Below, in pieces: positions 53,752-63,400 of a stretch of 64,000 nucleotides of DNA. The stretch is from DASVUS01 sp036388675 (GTDB lineage: Bacteria > Armatimonadota > Abditibacteriia > Abditibacteriales > Abditibacteriaceae). How positions within the stretch are numbered: the first letter of the stretch is position 1; each line of letters begins with the position of its first letter. Where the stretch lies: the NCBI GenBank assembly GCA_036388675.1, contig DASVRI010000008.1:3896-67895 (forward strand), written 5' to 3'. Both the position numbers and the translations under genes were made by a program. Below the pieces are notes generated by a model. It did not search any database. It was not told where the DNA came from and saw only the letters and a program-made list of their open reading frames with translations.

Positions 53752-53984
53752 GTGACTGATATGATAGCCAAACAACCCCGGCTCTCTTGTGGCTGCTGAT
53801 TAAGGTTCTGGTATCTTTGTGTGAATACTGCCGGTGCCTGCATTGAAACAACGGAGTCAAGATAGCTCTTTGCGCTCAGGTAAGTCGTTGCGATGTCTTA
53901 CCGACATACTCCCTGCGTGAGAGCTCGGCCACAAGGCACGGTTTGCCTCACTTGCGCTGCTCTCTCGGATCACGGGGTGAACTT

Positions 53985-54036
53985 GGATTCCAAAGACACA
54001 ATAATCGAGTACTCGATTATTGTGTCTTTGGAATCC
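53985..54036. repeat. Perfect 52-bp palindrome centred on CGAGTACTCG
   Basis: Two 26-base arms with no mismatch and no spacer. The arm begins GGATTCCAAAGACACAATAA and the centre is ATCGAGTACTCGAT. It has no gene directly before it and its T content is spread out, so a simple terminator role is uncertain. It marks where the GAGTACTC palindrome reappears after the motif-free block. Confidence 0.9.
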
Positions 54037-54107
54037 TCAGGTGCGCAGGTCCATCAGCACAACGGTTCTAGCCGAGAGTAACGCCCCTGCAGTCCTACCC
54101 GCCTGCA

Positions 54108-54170
54108 GCAACCGAAAGGTTGCAAACCAGCACGGCGACGCTAAGTGCTTTAGCAGTAGATACCGCCGCC
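54108..54170. other. Compact double-hairpin segment
   Basis: GCAACC-GAAA-GGTTGC (54108-54123) is a perfect 6-bp stem with a GNRA loop. Next to it, CGGCG (54133-54137) pairs with CGCCG (54164-54168) around GCTAA/TTAGC (54140-54144, 54150-54154). This looks like a structured RNA, but it matches no riboswitch I know, and the strand is not certain. Confidence 0.3.
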
Positions 54171-54421
54171 TTTAAGCAATAAAACTCCACACAGATATTG
54201 TGGCCGAGTACTCGCAATAAGCAAACTCATTGCAATCCGAGCGGATCACAAGCAGGCATGCTCCATACTTCTTAACGGCTGTTGTTTTCCACTTATTTGC
54301 TTTGCTGTGGAGCACAGTGATTATCGAGCCTTCAGGCGCAGGGCGCTATGTGTACAGACCCAATATGTTACAATGGTGTTAAATTCCGGCTGAAATTTTC
54401 CTTCACTACAGAACCAACCTG

Positions 54422-54519
54422 CCATGTCTCACACTTTGCGCCCACATACTTTGCACTATCGTAGACGCGGAGCGGCTTTAGATCGCCTGAACCGCTTAGG
54501 CAATCAATGTGAGACATGG
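54422..54519 (+). repeat. Inverted repeat holding the start codon of the small membrane protein
   Basis: CCATGTCTCACA (54422-54433) and its exact complement TGTGAGACATGG (54508-54519) flank an inner pair AGCGG/CCGCT. The left arm includes the ATG at 54424. In mRNA this would bury the start codon in a 12-bp stem. Confidence 0.75.
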
Positions 54520-54780
54520 TTAAGAGCGAAATATTCACATCTGCAAACGCAGATAAATGAGATGCCCACATTGCGCCGTCTGGTTTTCGGACTGATAGCA
54601 GCCCTGTGCATTTCGCTGATTGTGTTCGCTTTTGCCCTAGGCGCCGAGCACAGGCGGGAACAAACAGATGCCGAAATCTGGCAAAATGCAGTCATCCGGG
54701 ATAGCGATAACTCCGGCACCAAAGAATTGCGGGACATACAGAAGATGCCCGAGCGCCGCTACCTAAACGAACAGCTTTAA
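54424..54780 (+). CDS. Small single-pass membrane protein
   Basis: A 118-residue protein with a basic N-terminus (MSHTLRPHTLHYRRRGAALD), one membrane helix near residues 55-75 (LVFGLIAALCISLIVFAFAL) and a charged C-terminus. No family recognised. The start codon lies inside a 12-bp inverted repeat. A later in-frame ATG at 54562 would leave the helix intact, so the real start could be there. It has no GAGTACTC. Confidence 0.5.
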   Translation: MSHTLRPHTLHYRRRGAALDRLNRLGNQCETWLRAKYSHLQTQINEMPTLRRLVFGLIAALCISLIVFAFALGAEHRREQTDAEIWQNAVIRDSDNSGTKELRDIQKMPERRYLNEQL

Positions 54781-54834
54781 TCGTGTGAGCCAGCGTAACA
54801 AGTTAGCGTATGGAGGCTCTCTGGCTCGTCTCCA

Positions 54835-55623
54835 TCAGAACAGGCTGCCCTGCTCCGGCGGGTCTTGCAAAGCCTGCGTCGGCAGGCCAAGACGCTCTTT
54901 GAAGGCCATCACGCTGCCGGGAGAAAAGCCGGCCCAGTGATTGTTGAAGTAACCCCACACCTCCTGCACCGGAAGTTCCTCGATCACCTGCGCCCAGCGC
55001 GTTTCCTCGGCCTCGCGATCTTTCTTCAAACTATTGAGCGGTTCGAGCGGCTCGTAACGATTACCAAGCCAGCGAATATATGCAAACGACGCTGTGGCAT
55101 AAATCTGAGGTGGAAACTGGTTTGGATCGGCTAAAGTCCAGGCAACACCGGCGTCACGCAACAATTGCGAGTACTCATCTTGATACCATGAGCGATGACG
55201 AAACTCCATGGCGAACTTCCAGTCGCGCGGCAAAAGCGGCAGGAAATTGCGTAGCGCAGTCGCGCCTTCGGGTGCGCTCCACTGCGGCGGGAACTGAAAC
55301 AGAATCGGGCCGAGCCGGTCTTCCAGGCAGCCCATGGCACGCAGGAACTCGTTCAGTTCGGCTTCGCAATCGACCAGGGCTTTGTCGTGCGTAATGGCGC
55401 GCGGCACTTTGGCGGCGAAGCGGAAACCATCCGGCACGCGTTTGCGCCACGAATCGACGACGCGCCGCGCCGGAGTGCGATACCATGTGCTGTCGATTTC
55501 GACCGTGCTGAAGCGCCGCGCGTACAAAGCCAGTTCATCGGCGGCAGAATCCAGGTAAAACGTGCCTTTCCAATCGTCGTATTTCCAGCCACTGGTGCCA
55601 AGATGAATCTGTTTGGTCGTCAT
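54835..55623 (-). CDS. DUF72 family protein
   Basis: A 262-residue TIM-barrel-like protein with the typical DUF72 segments LGTSGWKYDDWKGTFY near the start, TVEIDSTWYRTP, FRFAAKVPRAITHD, FQFPPQWS, WKFAMEFRHRSWY and GYFNNHWAGFSPG. The function of the family is unknown. The ribosome-binding GGAG is part of GAGTACTC (55627-55634), eight bases before the ATG. GAGTACTC also reads Glu-Tyr-Ser at 55169. Confidence 0.92.
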   Translation of the reverse strand: MTTKQIHLGTSGWKYDDWKGTFYLDSAADELALYARRFSTVEIDSTWYRTPARRVVDSWRKRVPDGFRFAAKVPRAITHDKALVDCEAELNEFLRAMGCLEDRLGPILFQFPPQWSAPEGATALRNFLPLLPRDWKFAMEFRHRSWYQDEYSQLLRDAGVAWTLADPNQFPPQIYATASFAYIRWLGNRYEPLEPLNSLKKDREAEETRWAQVIEELPVQEVWGYFNNHWAGFSPGSVMAFKERLGLPTQALQDPPEQGSLF

Positions 55624-55735
55624 GTCGAGTACTCCAAGACAAGCGCAGCGGTTACACTTCGCAACAGTCCATCATCTGAGTGCAAGCCCGACGCCACAGG
55701 CGAAGCGCCAGTACTCACCACTTGTAGAAAGAACG

Positions 55736-57919
55736 ATGTCTCAAACACAAACTCTGCCGTTGAACATGACACCAAAGACGAGCCGGCGTTTGCAAAACGC
55801 GGCGCTCGCTGTTTTGATAGCGTGCGGCCTGTGGTTGCTGCTCAGCCTGTTGCTGGTGCCCGATCCCGGCGGCAAATTGCTGTTCGCGCGCGCGCAAAGC
55901 CTTGAAGCGCGTGGCCTGGTTCAACCGGCCCTGCGCCAATATATGCTGCTGGCCGAAGCGCACGCCACCTCACCTTATGCAGCCCAGGCGTTGCTGCACG
56001 CGGGCGACTTGATGGTCGATCTGGCACGTGCCGGCGACACGCCGCAGTTCACAGAAGCCGTTGCCACCTACGATAAGCTGGCGACCACATATCCGCAACA
56101 TATTCTGGCGGGTGCAGCGCTATTGCGCGCCGCCGATATTCTGACCTCAGATTTGCGCTCACCAGCCAGGGCACGCACCATCTATAACCGAGTACTCCAG
56201 GAATATCCTAACAATCGGGAGTATGCCGCCGAGGCGATGCTGCGTTTGGGCCGTGTCGCTCAGGACGAGCGCGATGGTAAAACCGCGCAAAGTTGGTTTC
56301 AGCGCGTGTTGCAACGCTACCCCGCCGAAACGCAACGCAGCGCCGAAGCGCAATTTCGTCTGGGTGAAACCTACGAGACGTTGTTCAGCGGCAAAGATCA
56401 TAAACTCTGGGCGCGTAACGCCTACGACGCCACAATCAAGAACTATCCCAGGAGCGTGTGGGCCGGCAAAGCCAAGGAGCGCCTGGGACTTATGGTGTGG
56501 GTCGAGACCGCACCGCGCGAACGCCGTGTGCTCATCGAAACTAAACCTCTGCCGGATGAAGGCACTGAAGCCGACTCTTTGCTGGGCGCTATAAGAATGG
56601 TGCTCGCAGCACGCGGCATCGTCGTGAACGACACTGTGCTGCGCGGCTGGGGCATGGAACCGTTCTTCGCCGGCTACTCGCAGCGCAACGCGTCGCTGGT
56701 TGTTACTCCGCCCTTTGAAGTCTGGGAGAACGTCGCCGCCAACACAGGACTGGCTTACCAACTGCGCAACGCCAAAGACGCCAAAGATGCCGTCAAACTC
56801 CTCCAGTATGAGTTAGATGACGCGCATACAGCCCTGGTTTATACGGGAAAGTGGCGTCTCGTGGCGGGCTACGATTCGGCGCGCAACGAAGTGCAACTGC
56901 AAAGTCGCGGTGCACGCTACGACACCGAAACCGCTGCCAGTCTTGTGGCACAATGGAAGCAGCGCTCGCCGCTGGGCAGCCCGTTCGGTCTGTTATCCTT
57001 CCACACTCCCGGCGAAGTGACGCGCCTTAAAAACCCACTGGTCACAACCGACCGCGCACAGGAACCGGCGGCGCCCACCCCGCTTGCAGCACTTGGCAAT
57101 CACGCCACGGCGCAGCCGGCGAGTACTGAAAAGCCGCTGGAGCCGCGCCTCTCGCCTCTGGCTGCGCCGACTTTCGTGTATAAACTCGATGCCCTCAACG
57201 AGCGCAATGCACATCGTCGCGCTATTCGCCAGGCCGCGACCTGGATGAGGCGTCCACGCGATGCAGACGGCAATCTGCTTAACCTGGCGGCGCTGCACGC
57301 ATTGGAAGGTGCCATGAAGCGTCTCGCGACCAAAGATGCTCCACCGGACGAGAGCAACGAGCCGCTACCACCACCCACCGGCCAACTCCCGGTGCGAGCC
57401 CAGGACAACGCCGCTCTTGAAAGCACCGACACGCGCAATGGCAGCCCCCCTGGTGGCGCTACCGGCAGCACGGCGACTCCGGCTCCCAACGGCGGTGAAG
57501 AGGCCGCGCCTGCCGCAACACCCTCGGCACCAACTGCACCGAGCCTCGTTGTACCCAGCCCGAATGCACCGGCAACCACTCCCGCCATCGACAAAGTACA
57601 ACGTGCACGTGCGCTGTTGGCTTGGCGCGGCACGCCGCTTCAACGTTGGGTGGCGGCACGACGACAGGCCGCAGCCTACCTCGACATGGCTGCCGCACGT
57701 TTGAATCAAGCCTCCTTGCGCCGGGCCGCCGATGAATTTCGCAACTCGGTGACCGCCCTGGAGAACGCCGCGAATGTTCTTCCGGCTGGCAACGCACTGG
57801 GCACCGACGGAGTGCTGAACGAGCGTGCACGCCGCGCTTTTGAAACAGCGGCCCGCGAAGTTGGACGCGCACGATTGGCTGAAACGCGCGCCACCAATTT
57901 GATGAGCAGCGTGCAGTAA
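55736..57919 (+). CDS. Membrane-anchored tetratricopeptide-repeat protein
   Basis: A 727-residue protein. One N-terminal membrane helix (AALAVLIACGLWLLLSLLLV) is followed by TPR-like units of the YfgC/BamD style (YMLLAEAHATSPYAAQALLH, YNRVLQEYPNNREYAAEAML, FQRVLQRYPAETQRSAEAQF), a central globular region of unknown type (residues 270-430), a Pro/Ala-rich low-complexity linker and a helical C-terminus. A role in envelope complex assembly is likely but not proven. The frame opens further upstream at 55613, overlapping the DUF72 start; the ATG at 55736 precedes the membrane helix directly. Confidence 0.8.
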   Translation: MSQTQTLPLNMTPKTSRRLQNAALAVLIACGLWLLLSLLLVPDPGGKLLFARAQSLEARGLVQPALRQYMLLAEAHATSPYAAQALLHAGDLMVDLARAGDTPQFTEAVATYDKLATTYPQHILAGAALLRAADILTSDLRSPARARTIYNRVLQEYPNNREYAAEAMLRLGRVAQDERDGKTAQSWFQRVLQRYPAETQRSAEAQFRLGETYETLFSGKDHKLWARNAYDATIKNYPRSVWAGKAKERLGLMVWVETAPRERRVLIETKPLPDEGTEADSLLGAIRMVLAARGIVVNDTVLRGWGMEPFFAGYSQRNASLVVTPPFEVWENVAANTGLAYQLRNAKDAKDAVKLLQYELDDAHTALVYTGKWRLVAGYDSARNEVQLQSRGARYDTETAASLVAQWKQRSPLGSPFGLLSFHTPGEVTRLKNPLVTTDRAQEPAAPTPLAALGNHATAQPASTEKPLEPRLSPLAAPTFVYKLDALNERNAHRRAIRQAATWMRRPRDADGNLLNLAALHALEGAMKRLATKDAPPDESNEPLPPPTGQLPVRAQDNAALESTDTRNGSPPGGATGSTATPAPNGGEEAAPAATPSAPTAPSLVVPSPNAPATTPAIDKVQRARALLAWRGTPLQRWVAARRQAAAYLDMAAARLNQASLRRAADEFRNSVTALENAANVLPAGNALGTDGVLNERARRAFETAAREVGRARLAETRATNLMSSVQ

Positions 57920-57960
57920 TGGGCACTTGCGGCTGATTGTTGCACGTCGCTTGCAAGCCC

Positions 57961-58000
57961 GCCGCTTGTGGGCCTGCCGCTTGTGGGCCTGCCGCTTGCG
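57961..58000. repeat. 15-bp tandem repeats
   Basis: GCCGCTTGTGGGCCT occurs twice exactly (57961-57975, 57976-57990) with a partial third copy (57991-58000). It lies in the spacer just before the pseudopilin-tailed gene. The repeat length matches that of the unrelated repeats at 23296. Confidence 0.8.
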
Positions 58001-58022
58001 ATCTCGCCACACGAGGAGAGCC

Positions 58023-59444
58023 ATGAGACAGCGACGTGCGCCCTTCAGCAAGATTGAGCGATGGTGTCTCGGTGCAACGTGTTGCTGCGGCCTGCTGTTG
58101 CTGGCGGCGCCATTATGGTGGCAGTCCCAAAAGAGCACTCCGCTGGTCAGCGTTCCAATGCCCACGCTGCCCAACCCCAACGCCTTCGATATTTACACCA
58201 ACGCATCGGGCGCTATTGTGCAGAGCAGAGCATTGCCATATGCCTTACTCAGCCCGCGCCCTGCATCGCAGTTACCGCAGACGTTCATGCGACAACCGGC
58301 ACCAGTTCCCACGCCCCTGGGTGGGCCGCCACCGGGAACGGCACCACGGGGAACGCCGACTATCATTGCGCCTGCGCCGCTTCGAGCATTACTGCCCATA
58401 AATCGCAACTACTCGCCCGCAGAGAAGGCGTCGCTGGTGCGCCAAAATGCCGCCGCCCTGGCAATGCTGCGCCAGGGACTGCAATACCCTTGCTGGAACC
58501 CTCCGGCGCGAAGCTTCAATATGCTGTTCCCGGGGTTTGCGAACTTCCGTAGCATGGCGCAACTGCTGGCGCTCGAATCTCAAGTCAAACGCGCGCGTCG
58601 AGATTGGAGTGGTGCCATAAACAGCAACCTTGATGGCTTGCAGTTCGGCAGCGACATGCAACGCGGTGGCGTTATGGTGTCGGCGCTGGTCGGAATCTCT
58701 TGCGAGGCTATTGCACGACTTCAGGCATGGCCCACTGTTGAACATCTCCAGGCGCAGCAGGCGCGCGCCGCCGCGAAGAAGCTGGAATCGATTGTTTCAC
58801 GCCACGTTACAGCGGCGGACGTTATGCGGGAAGAGAAGTGGATGGGACAAGCATCGCTGATGCAGCTTTTCACCACGCGCAACTGGCAGCAGCAACTTGC
58901 TGCAACTATGGGAACCGCACCGACGTGGCGCAGTAATCTAAGCTTCCTATTTGTCGATAAGAAGCGAGTACTCGATAATTACACGCGTTTACTGGACGTG
59001 ACGATTGCCAACGCGAAACTTCCTTACCGCGCCCCAAAACAACCGCTGCCCTCTCCCGATGATCCGGTGACACAGATCATTGCGCCGGGATTTTTCAACT
59101 CACAATGGAGTTTTGCCCATAACGAAACGGAGAACGGCCTGCTGCTCCTTGCTCTGGCACTGCGTGCTTATCGACTGGAGCAGGGTGCGTATCCGGCGTC
59201 TTTGTCGCAGTTGTCGCCGCGATACGTGAAGACCACTCCGCGTGACCCGCTGGCACATGACCTGGCTTTTCGCTACAAAGTTCGCGGCAAAGACTACGCC
59301 CTCTATTCGGTGGGTCCCGACGGCAAAGACGACAACGGGAAGCCTATCACCGGGCGTGGGCTGGGAAGTTCGCGCCGTGTCGTGCAGCAAGACGATCGCG
59401 GCGACATCGTGGCCGGTTTCAACACCATGCAGTCGATCTTTTAA
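58023..59444 (+). CDS. Membrane-anchored protein with pseudopilin-like C-terminus
   Basis: A 473-residue protein with one N-terminal helix (CLGATCCCGLLLLAAPLWW), a Pro-rich stretch, a helical middle region, and a C-terminal segment (LALRAYRLEQGAYPASLSQL, DPLAHDLAFRYKV, YALYSVGPDGKDDNGKP) that matches the type II secretion pseudopilin pattern. GAGGAG precedes the ATG. It follows the TPR gene by 103 bases; the pair could form an envelope complex. GAGTACTC at 58966 reads Arg-Val-Leu-Asp and is the last copy in the window. Confidence 0.8.
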   Translation: MRQRRAPFSKIERWCLGATCCCGLLLLAAPLWWQSQKSTPLVSVPMPTLPNPNAFDIYTNASGAIVQSRALPYALLSPRPASQLPQTFMRQPAPVPTPLGGPPPGTAPRGTPTIIAPAPLRALLPINRNYSPAEKASLVRQNAAALAMLRQGLQYPCWNPPARSFNMLFPGFANFRSMAQLLALESQVKRARRDWSGAINSNLDGLQFGSDMQRGGVMVSALVGISCEAIARLQAWPTVEHLQAQQARAAAKKLESIVSRHVTAADVMREEKWMGQASLMQLFTTRNWQQQLAATMGTAPTWRSNLSFLFVDKKRVLDNYTRLLDVTIANAKLPYRAPKQPLPSPDDPVTQIIAPGFFNSQWSFAHNETENGLLLLALALRAYRLEQGAYPASLSQLSPRYVKTTPRDPLAHDLAFRYKVRGKDYALYSVGPDGKDDNGKPITGRGLGSSRRVVQQDDRGDIVAGFNTMQSIF

Positions 59445-59465
59445 CGGTAAAGCCTCTGTCCACCC

Positions 59466-59579
59466 ATGAAAATCGGAGTCCTCAAAGAAATCAAAGCGGC
59501 GGAAAGCCGGGTCGCACTACGTCCTGCCGGAGCCGAAATGCTGGTGCACGACGGGCACGAAATCGTGATACATCCATAA
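59466..59579 (+). pseudogene. ald: Alanine dehydrogenase, 5' fragment only
   Basis: The 37 codons read MKIGVLKEIKAAESRVALRP and then GAEMLVHDGHEIVI, a clear alanine dehydrogenase start (MKIGVPKEI, ENRVAL, GHEV). A stop follows directly, where the enzyme would continue for some 330 residues. No remaining part is found downstream. The break marks a rearrangement or insertion boundary; the region to the right has a different composition. Confidence 0.8.
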
Positions 59580-59915
59580 TCGTAAATCTTGGCTGTAAGC
59601 ACGTCCCATGCACACAAGTGTAGCTCATACCCTTTGAAATGCCATATCGGCAAGAGGGAGTGCGCGAGCTGTTTCATCTCAAGCCAGCCCCTGCACTTCT
59701 TTTCAGCCAGAAACTTTGCAAATGGCAAAATTTACCGCAACTTGAGTTAAGCTATTAGCATCATAGTCTTGTCGTAAGGTTAGTACGGGATCAGCCATGA
59801 ACAAAGCTTGGTAAAGCTGTGAATTGCCCCAAGGCTGCCCATTGTTTATTCTGTGTGAGCAACATAGCGCATTTAGGGATACTTCAAGTAGAGGAGGTGT
59901 GGTTCCATCCATCAT
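59580..59915 (-). pseudogene. Possible frameshifted gene remnant at the breakpoint
   Basis: On the minus strand two frames join across a frameshift near 59710: the first contains QDYDANSLTQVAVNFAICK, the second continues KFLAEKKCRGWLEMKQLAHS and LLPIWHFKGYELHLCAWDVL. Together they read like one globular protein, cut off at the ald junction. I do not recognise it. It may be a degraded passenger gene or chance. Confidence 0.3.
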
Positions 59916-60445
59916 TTTTTATTTCTACGGGCCGTGTTCTGCTCCCCAGTTGATTTCCCTGCCCTCTTTTGATCGGTGTTAACTCCCATCATTCCGCATC
60001 TCTTGTGCTAATTCCAGTGTCGCCGTGAGCTACTCTCTAAAAGAATCGCTTCTGCGACACAGCAGAAATCGGTATCTCTAGTCGAGCAAAGCACTTGCCT
60101 GCGGGGGAGATGCAGCAAGGGATGTGATCGGATATTTCACGCAACACCTGATTTCTTGAGGATGATTAAAGTGTCCTTTGTTTGTTAAAAACCAAGGACC
60201 ACTTGTCACTAGTGTCTATCTGAGTGTTGGATGACTTCGTCCATTCCTCTATGAATACTAGCTCGATGCGTAGTCTGCACGTGGCCACAATCTCGAGTAG
60301 AGAGGTTCCGGTTGTAGGCTAGAACAACGTCACCGCCACAGTCAAAGGTGCATACAAAGCTAGTTGATAACACAGCTAATGCAGTCATACATTTTCCTTA
60401 GCGCTGTGATACCAACTTCTGCAGGAGCACAAAGGAGCACCAAAG
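59916..60445. other. AT-richer intergenic region before the giant surface protein gene
   Basis: About 530 bases with stop codons in all frames, no GAGTACTC and no recognisable RNA or promoter. It ends with AAAGGAG (60432-60438), the ribosome-binding site of the next gene. Confidence 0.5.
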
Positions 60446-63400
60446 ATGTCACAGTACTACCGTAGGGTGCAATCAAATACGTCTCAATACTCAAATAGCA
60501 ATTCTTTACAAAATGTGCCAGCGCCAGCAAATGAACTTGCTAGGCCTGACGGATTCACTTTCCGAAGCGGCTACACCAACCGCCGGCAGCACACCGCAAC
60601 CGGGCAACGCAGCAAATCTATGCATCACAGTTGCCTTTGGGCGAGTGTTGCACACTCGATGCTCCGGGTTCTGCTCTTAGCTTTCTTCTCAGTTGTCATT
60701 AGTCCGTCATACAATGGAAGTAGACTCTCTCCTGTAGGGGGTTTTCCATTTCATCTGAGCCAGCGCTCTGCGATGGCGGTGGACATGTCCCTGGGAGAGG
60801 GTTCCGATTTGGAGATCGGCGGAGTGGGTTCTGGACTAGGGCGGTTCGTATATTTGCGTGACATGGCTTTTGACGGCCAGAACAACTTGTATGTCCTCGA
60901 TGGGTTGGAATTCGATACCACATCCAATACATGGAAGGGTAATGGGCGCATTCAAAAATTCAACTCCTCCGGCCAGTATGTGAGCCAGTTTTCGCTGCGT
61001 AATGAAGATATGGGTAGTAATGCGTTGGGTGTAGATAACTCTCCTCAACGCATTACCGTGACCAGCGCCGGCTGGGTCTTCGTTACACAGCCCAAAGCAA
61101 ATTTGGTTTGGCAATTCGATGCCGACGGCAACTTCGTCCGTAATATCACAGTGCCGTCGGCCTTCTCCATTACTACAACCAATGTCAGTGGCCAAGAGAG
61201 GGTCGCTGCTTTCGGGAAGTTCGATGACAACGATACGCGCAACAACACGTTGTATCTAATTAACCCGGCAACCGGCAACAAGCAGACGACTATCCTTGCA
61301 CAGCGTCTGGCACAAGCGGTAGATATGACGAGTGACACGGTCGGCAATCTGTATATCATTGCGGCAGTCAATCGGATCTACAAGTTCAGACCAGACGGAA
61401 CATTCCTGATGGGAGTCGGAAGCGGCACAAACACACGGGTGGAAGACGGCAGTGAACTTCTGCACACGGTGGCGGTTGATTCGCAGGGCAACATCTACAC
61501 CATGGGTTGGGGAAATCCCGGCAAGCTCACTAAGTTTGATGTGAGCGTGACGACGGTCACGCAACGCAGTGGACAATTCAAATGGGGCGATTCGTGGAGC
61601 ATACACAGCGCCTACACACCTTTGGTGATTGACCGTAACGATCGCCTGTGGGTGGGTGCGACTGCAATCCATGATCCTGACGGGCCCAACTATAACGTTT
61701 ACCATTTCAGTCCAACTGTGCTCCGCACGAGAACTGACTACTTTAGCCCTACTCACACGGAGGTAACACAGCATAGCGCTTGGCTTCTAGGACTGAACTC
61801 CTCGTCCACAACACGGTTGGCTTATGACATTGCTTACGATCTGAATGCTATTCCGATAACCTTTGCCGTCGAGCCAGCCTATCGGGAGTTGCGTGATGTC
61901 TCAGTGTCGTATCGAGTTCATGATACGCTACGCAACCAAGTCGCACAGGGCAGTTTTGACTTGGCTTTGCAGGACAATGTCGAAGCTCGTAAGACTTTTT
62001 ACTTTACGCCACCACGATACGGATGGTACACGGTCACCTTTGAGGTTTCTCATCTGGGGCAGGTTTTACAGCGCTTCGGCAAGCATATCGGCGTGACTCC
62101 GACTTACAGCGGTATGTGGGCACTGGCACATGGTGTGTCATCTGGGGGCTGGACCGATATGCCGCGCCAGATGTTTGTCGGTCTACCAACAGTAAATCTA
62201 AGTGCCAGTGCGGGTAATCCGAATGATCCGCTCAGCCTCCAGAAGAATCTAAATGAAGTGGAGAGCCAGGTAAATGACGCTATAAAGTATGGCGCCACCC
62301 CCTTGGCGACTTTCTCAGTTCTGCCGGACTGCACAGATGCTGTTGTGCGAGCCTATGTCGAACGTTTCAAAGGCCGTATCAACCACTGGCAGATCCTCAG
62401 CGAACCGGACACCATTGGAGTGACTCCGGCCCAACATGTAGATATAGTTAAACGACTTTACCCCCTCATCAAGAGCATTGACCCCAATGCTCTAGTACTA
62501 GGGCCAACTGTCTGTGGCATCAAAATGTACTATTATGAGGAGTTCTACAGCCTGGGCGGTGGTCCGTATGTGGACATTATCACCTTCCACGACTACGAAG
62601 GACATGAGACCATCGATGAAGTGCATTGGCGCTGGAAGTTGGGCGAGTTGCGCAAATTGATGACTCGATATGGTGATGCCAACAAGCCATTCTGGCAGAC
62701 TGAGCGCGCTATCGCCGGCGTACGCGGCGGCAGCTTCTTGGGCACCACGCAGGCCATTCGCACCACTCTACATCTTGATCTGCTGCAAACCTTGGGAGTT
62801 TCTCCCGAGCACAATCTGCACTTTTATCTAAACCAGTCTGGATATCCATCGGTTCCTTCATACCTGTGGTCTCAAACAGGGCCACACCCAGGCGCCCTGG
62901 CGCTACGCACACGCTATGCCATGACAACAGCGCTGAGCCGCACCTACACAGGTGAACTCAACTTTGGTTCAGACGGCAACAAAATCTTCATGGGCCTGCG
63001 CTACGATGGGACGGATGGCTCGACCATTGTTCTGCGCAACTATGGCACCGGTAACCAGTGGCTCAAGCTAGAAGTCACGGGTAGTAGCACACTCCAGATA
63101 GTGGATTCCTTTGGTAATATTCGCACGGTGCCCGTGCAAAATGGCCGGGCACAACTCACAATTACCCAGTTACCGCAATATGTCCTGTTAACTCCAGGAC
63201 AAGAAATCACGGTTCCAGAGATCAACTTCGGGCAGAACCTGGCTCCTCTGGCGACGATTACCTACTCCGCACCCAGCAATCAGCCCACGAGTCTCTTGAA
63301 CAATGGCATCGTAGAAGGGGTTCATGACGGAAATCCGACTGGCGGCACCAATGGCATGAATATCTGGACAGGAGATCTGCCCATGGCCGCGAACGGAACG

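Larger units (their letters stand above)
53752..54423. other. Intergenic region with large palindrome and structured segment
   Basis: A 670-base gap without a gene. It contains a perfect 52-bp palindrome (53985-54036), a second GAGTACTC (54206-54213), a compact RNA-like pair of hairpins (54108-54170) and an A/T-rich stretch before the small membrane protein gene. A TACAAT at 54369 might be a -10 element, but no -35 partner is clear. Confidence 0.5.

Noticed and set aside
54100..54170. Cyclic di-GMP riboswitch in the spacer before the small membrane protein
   Set aside because: A GAAA hairpin and a GCAAACC word are present but in the wrong order relative to the GEMM consensus, and GGGACGCAAAGCC is missing.
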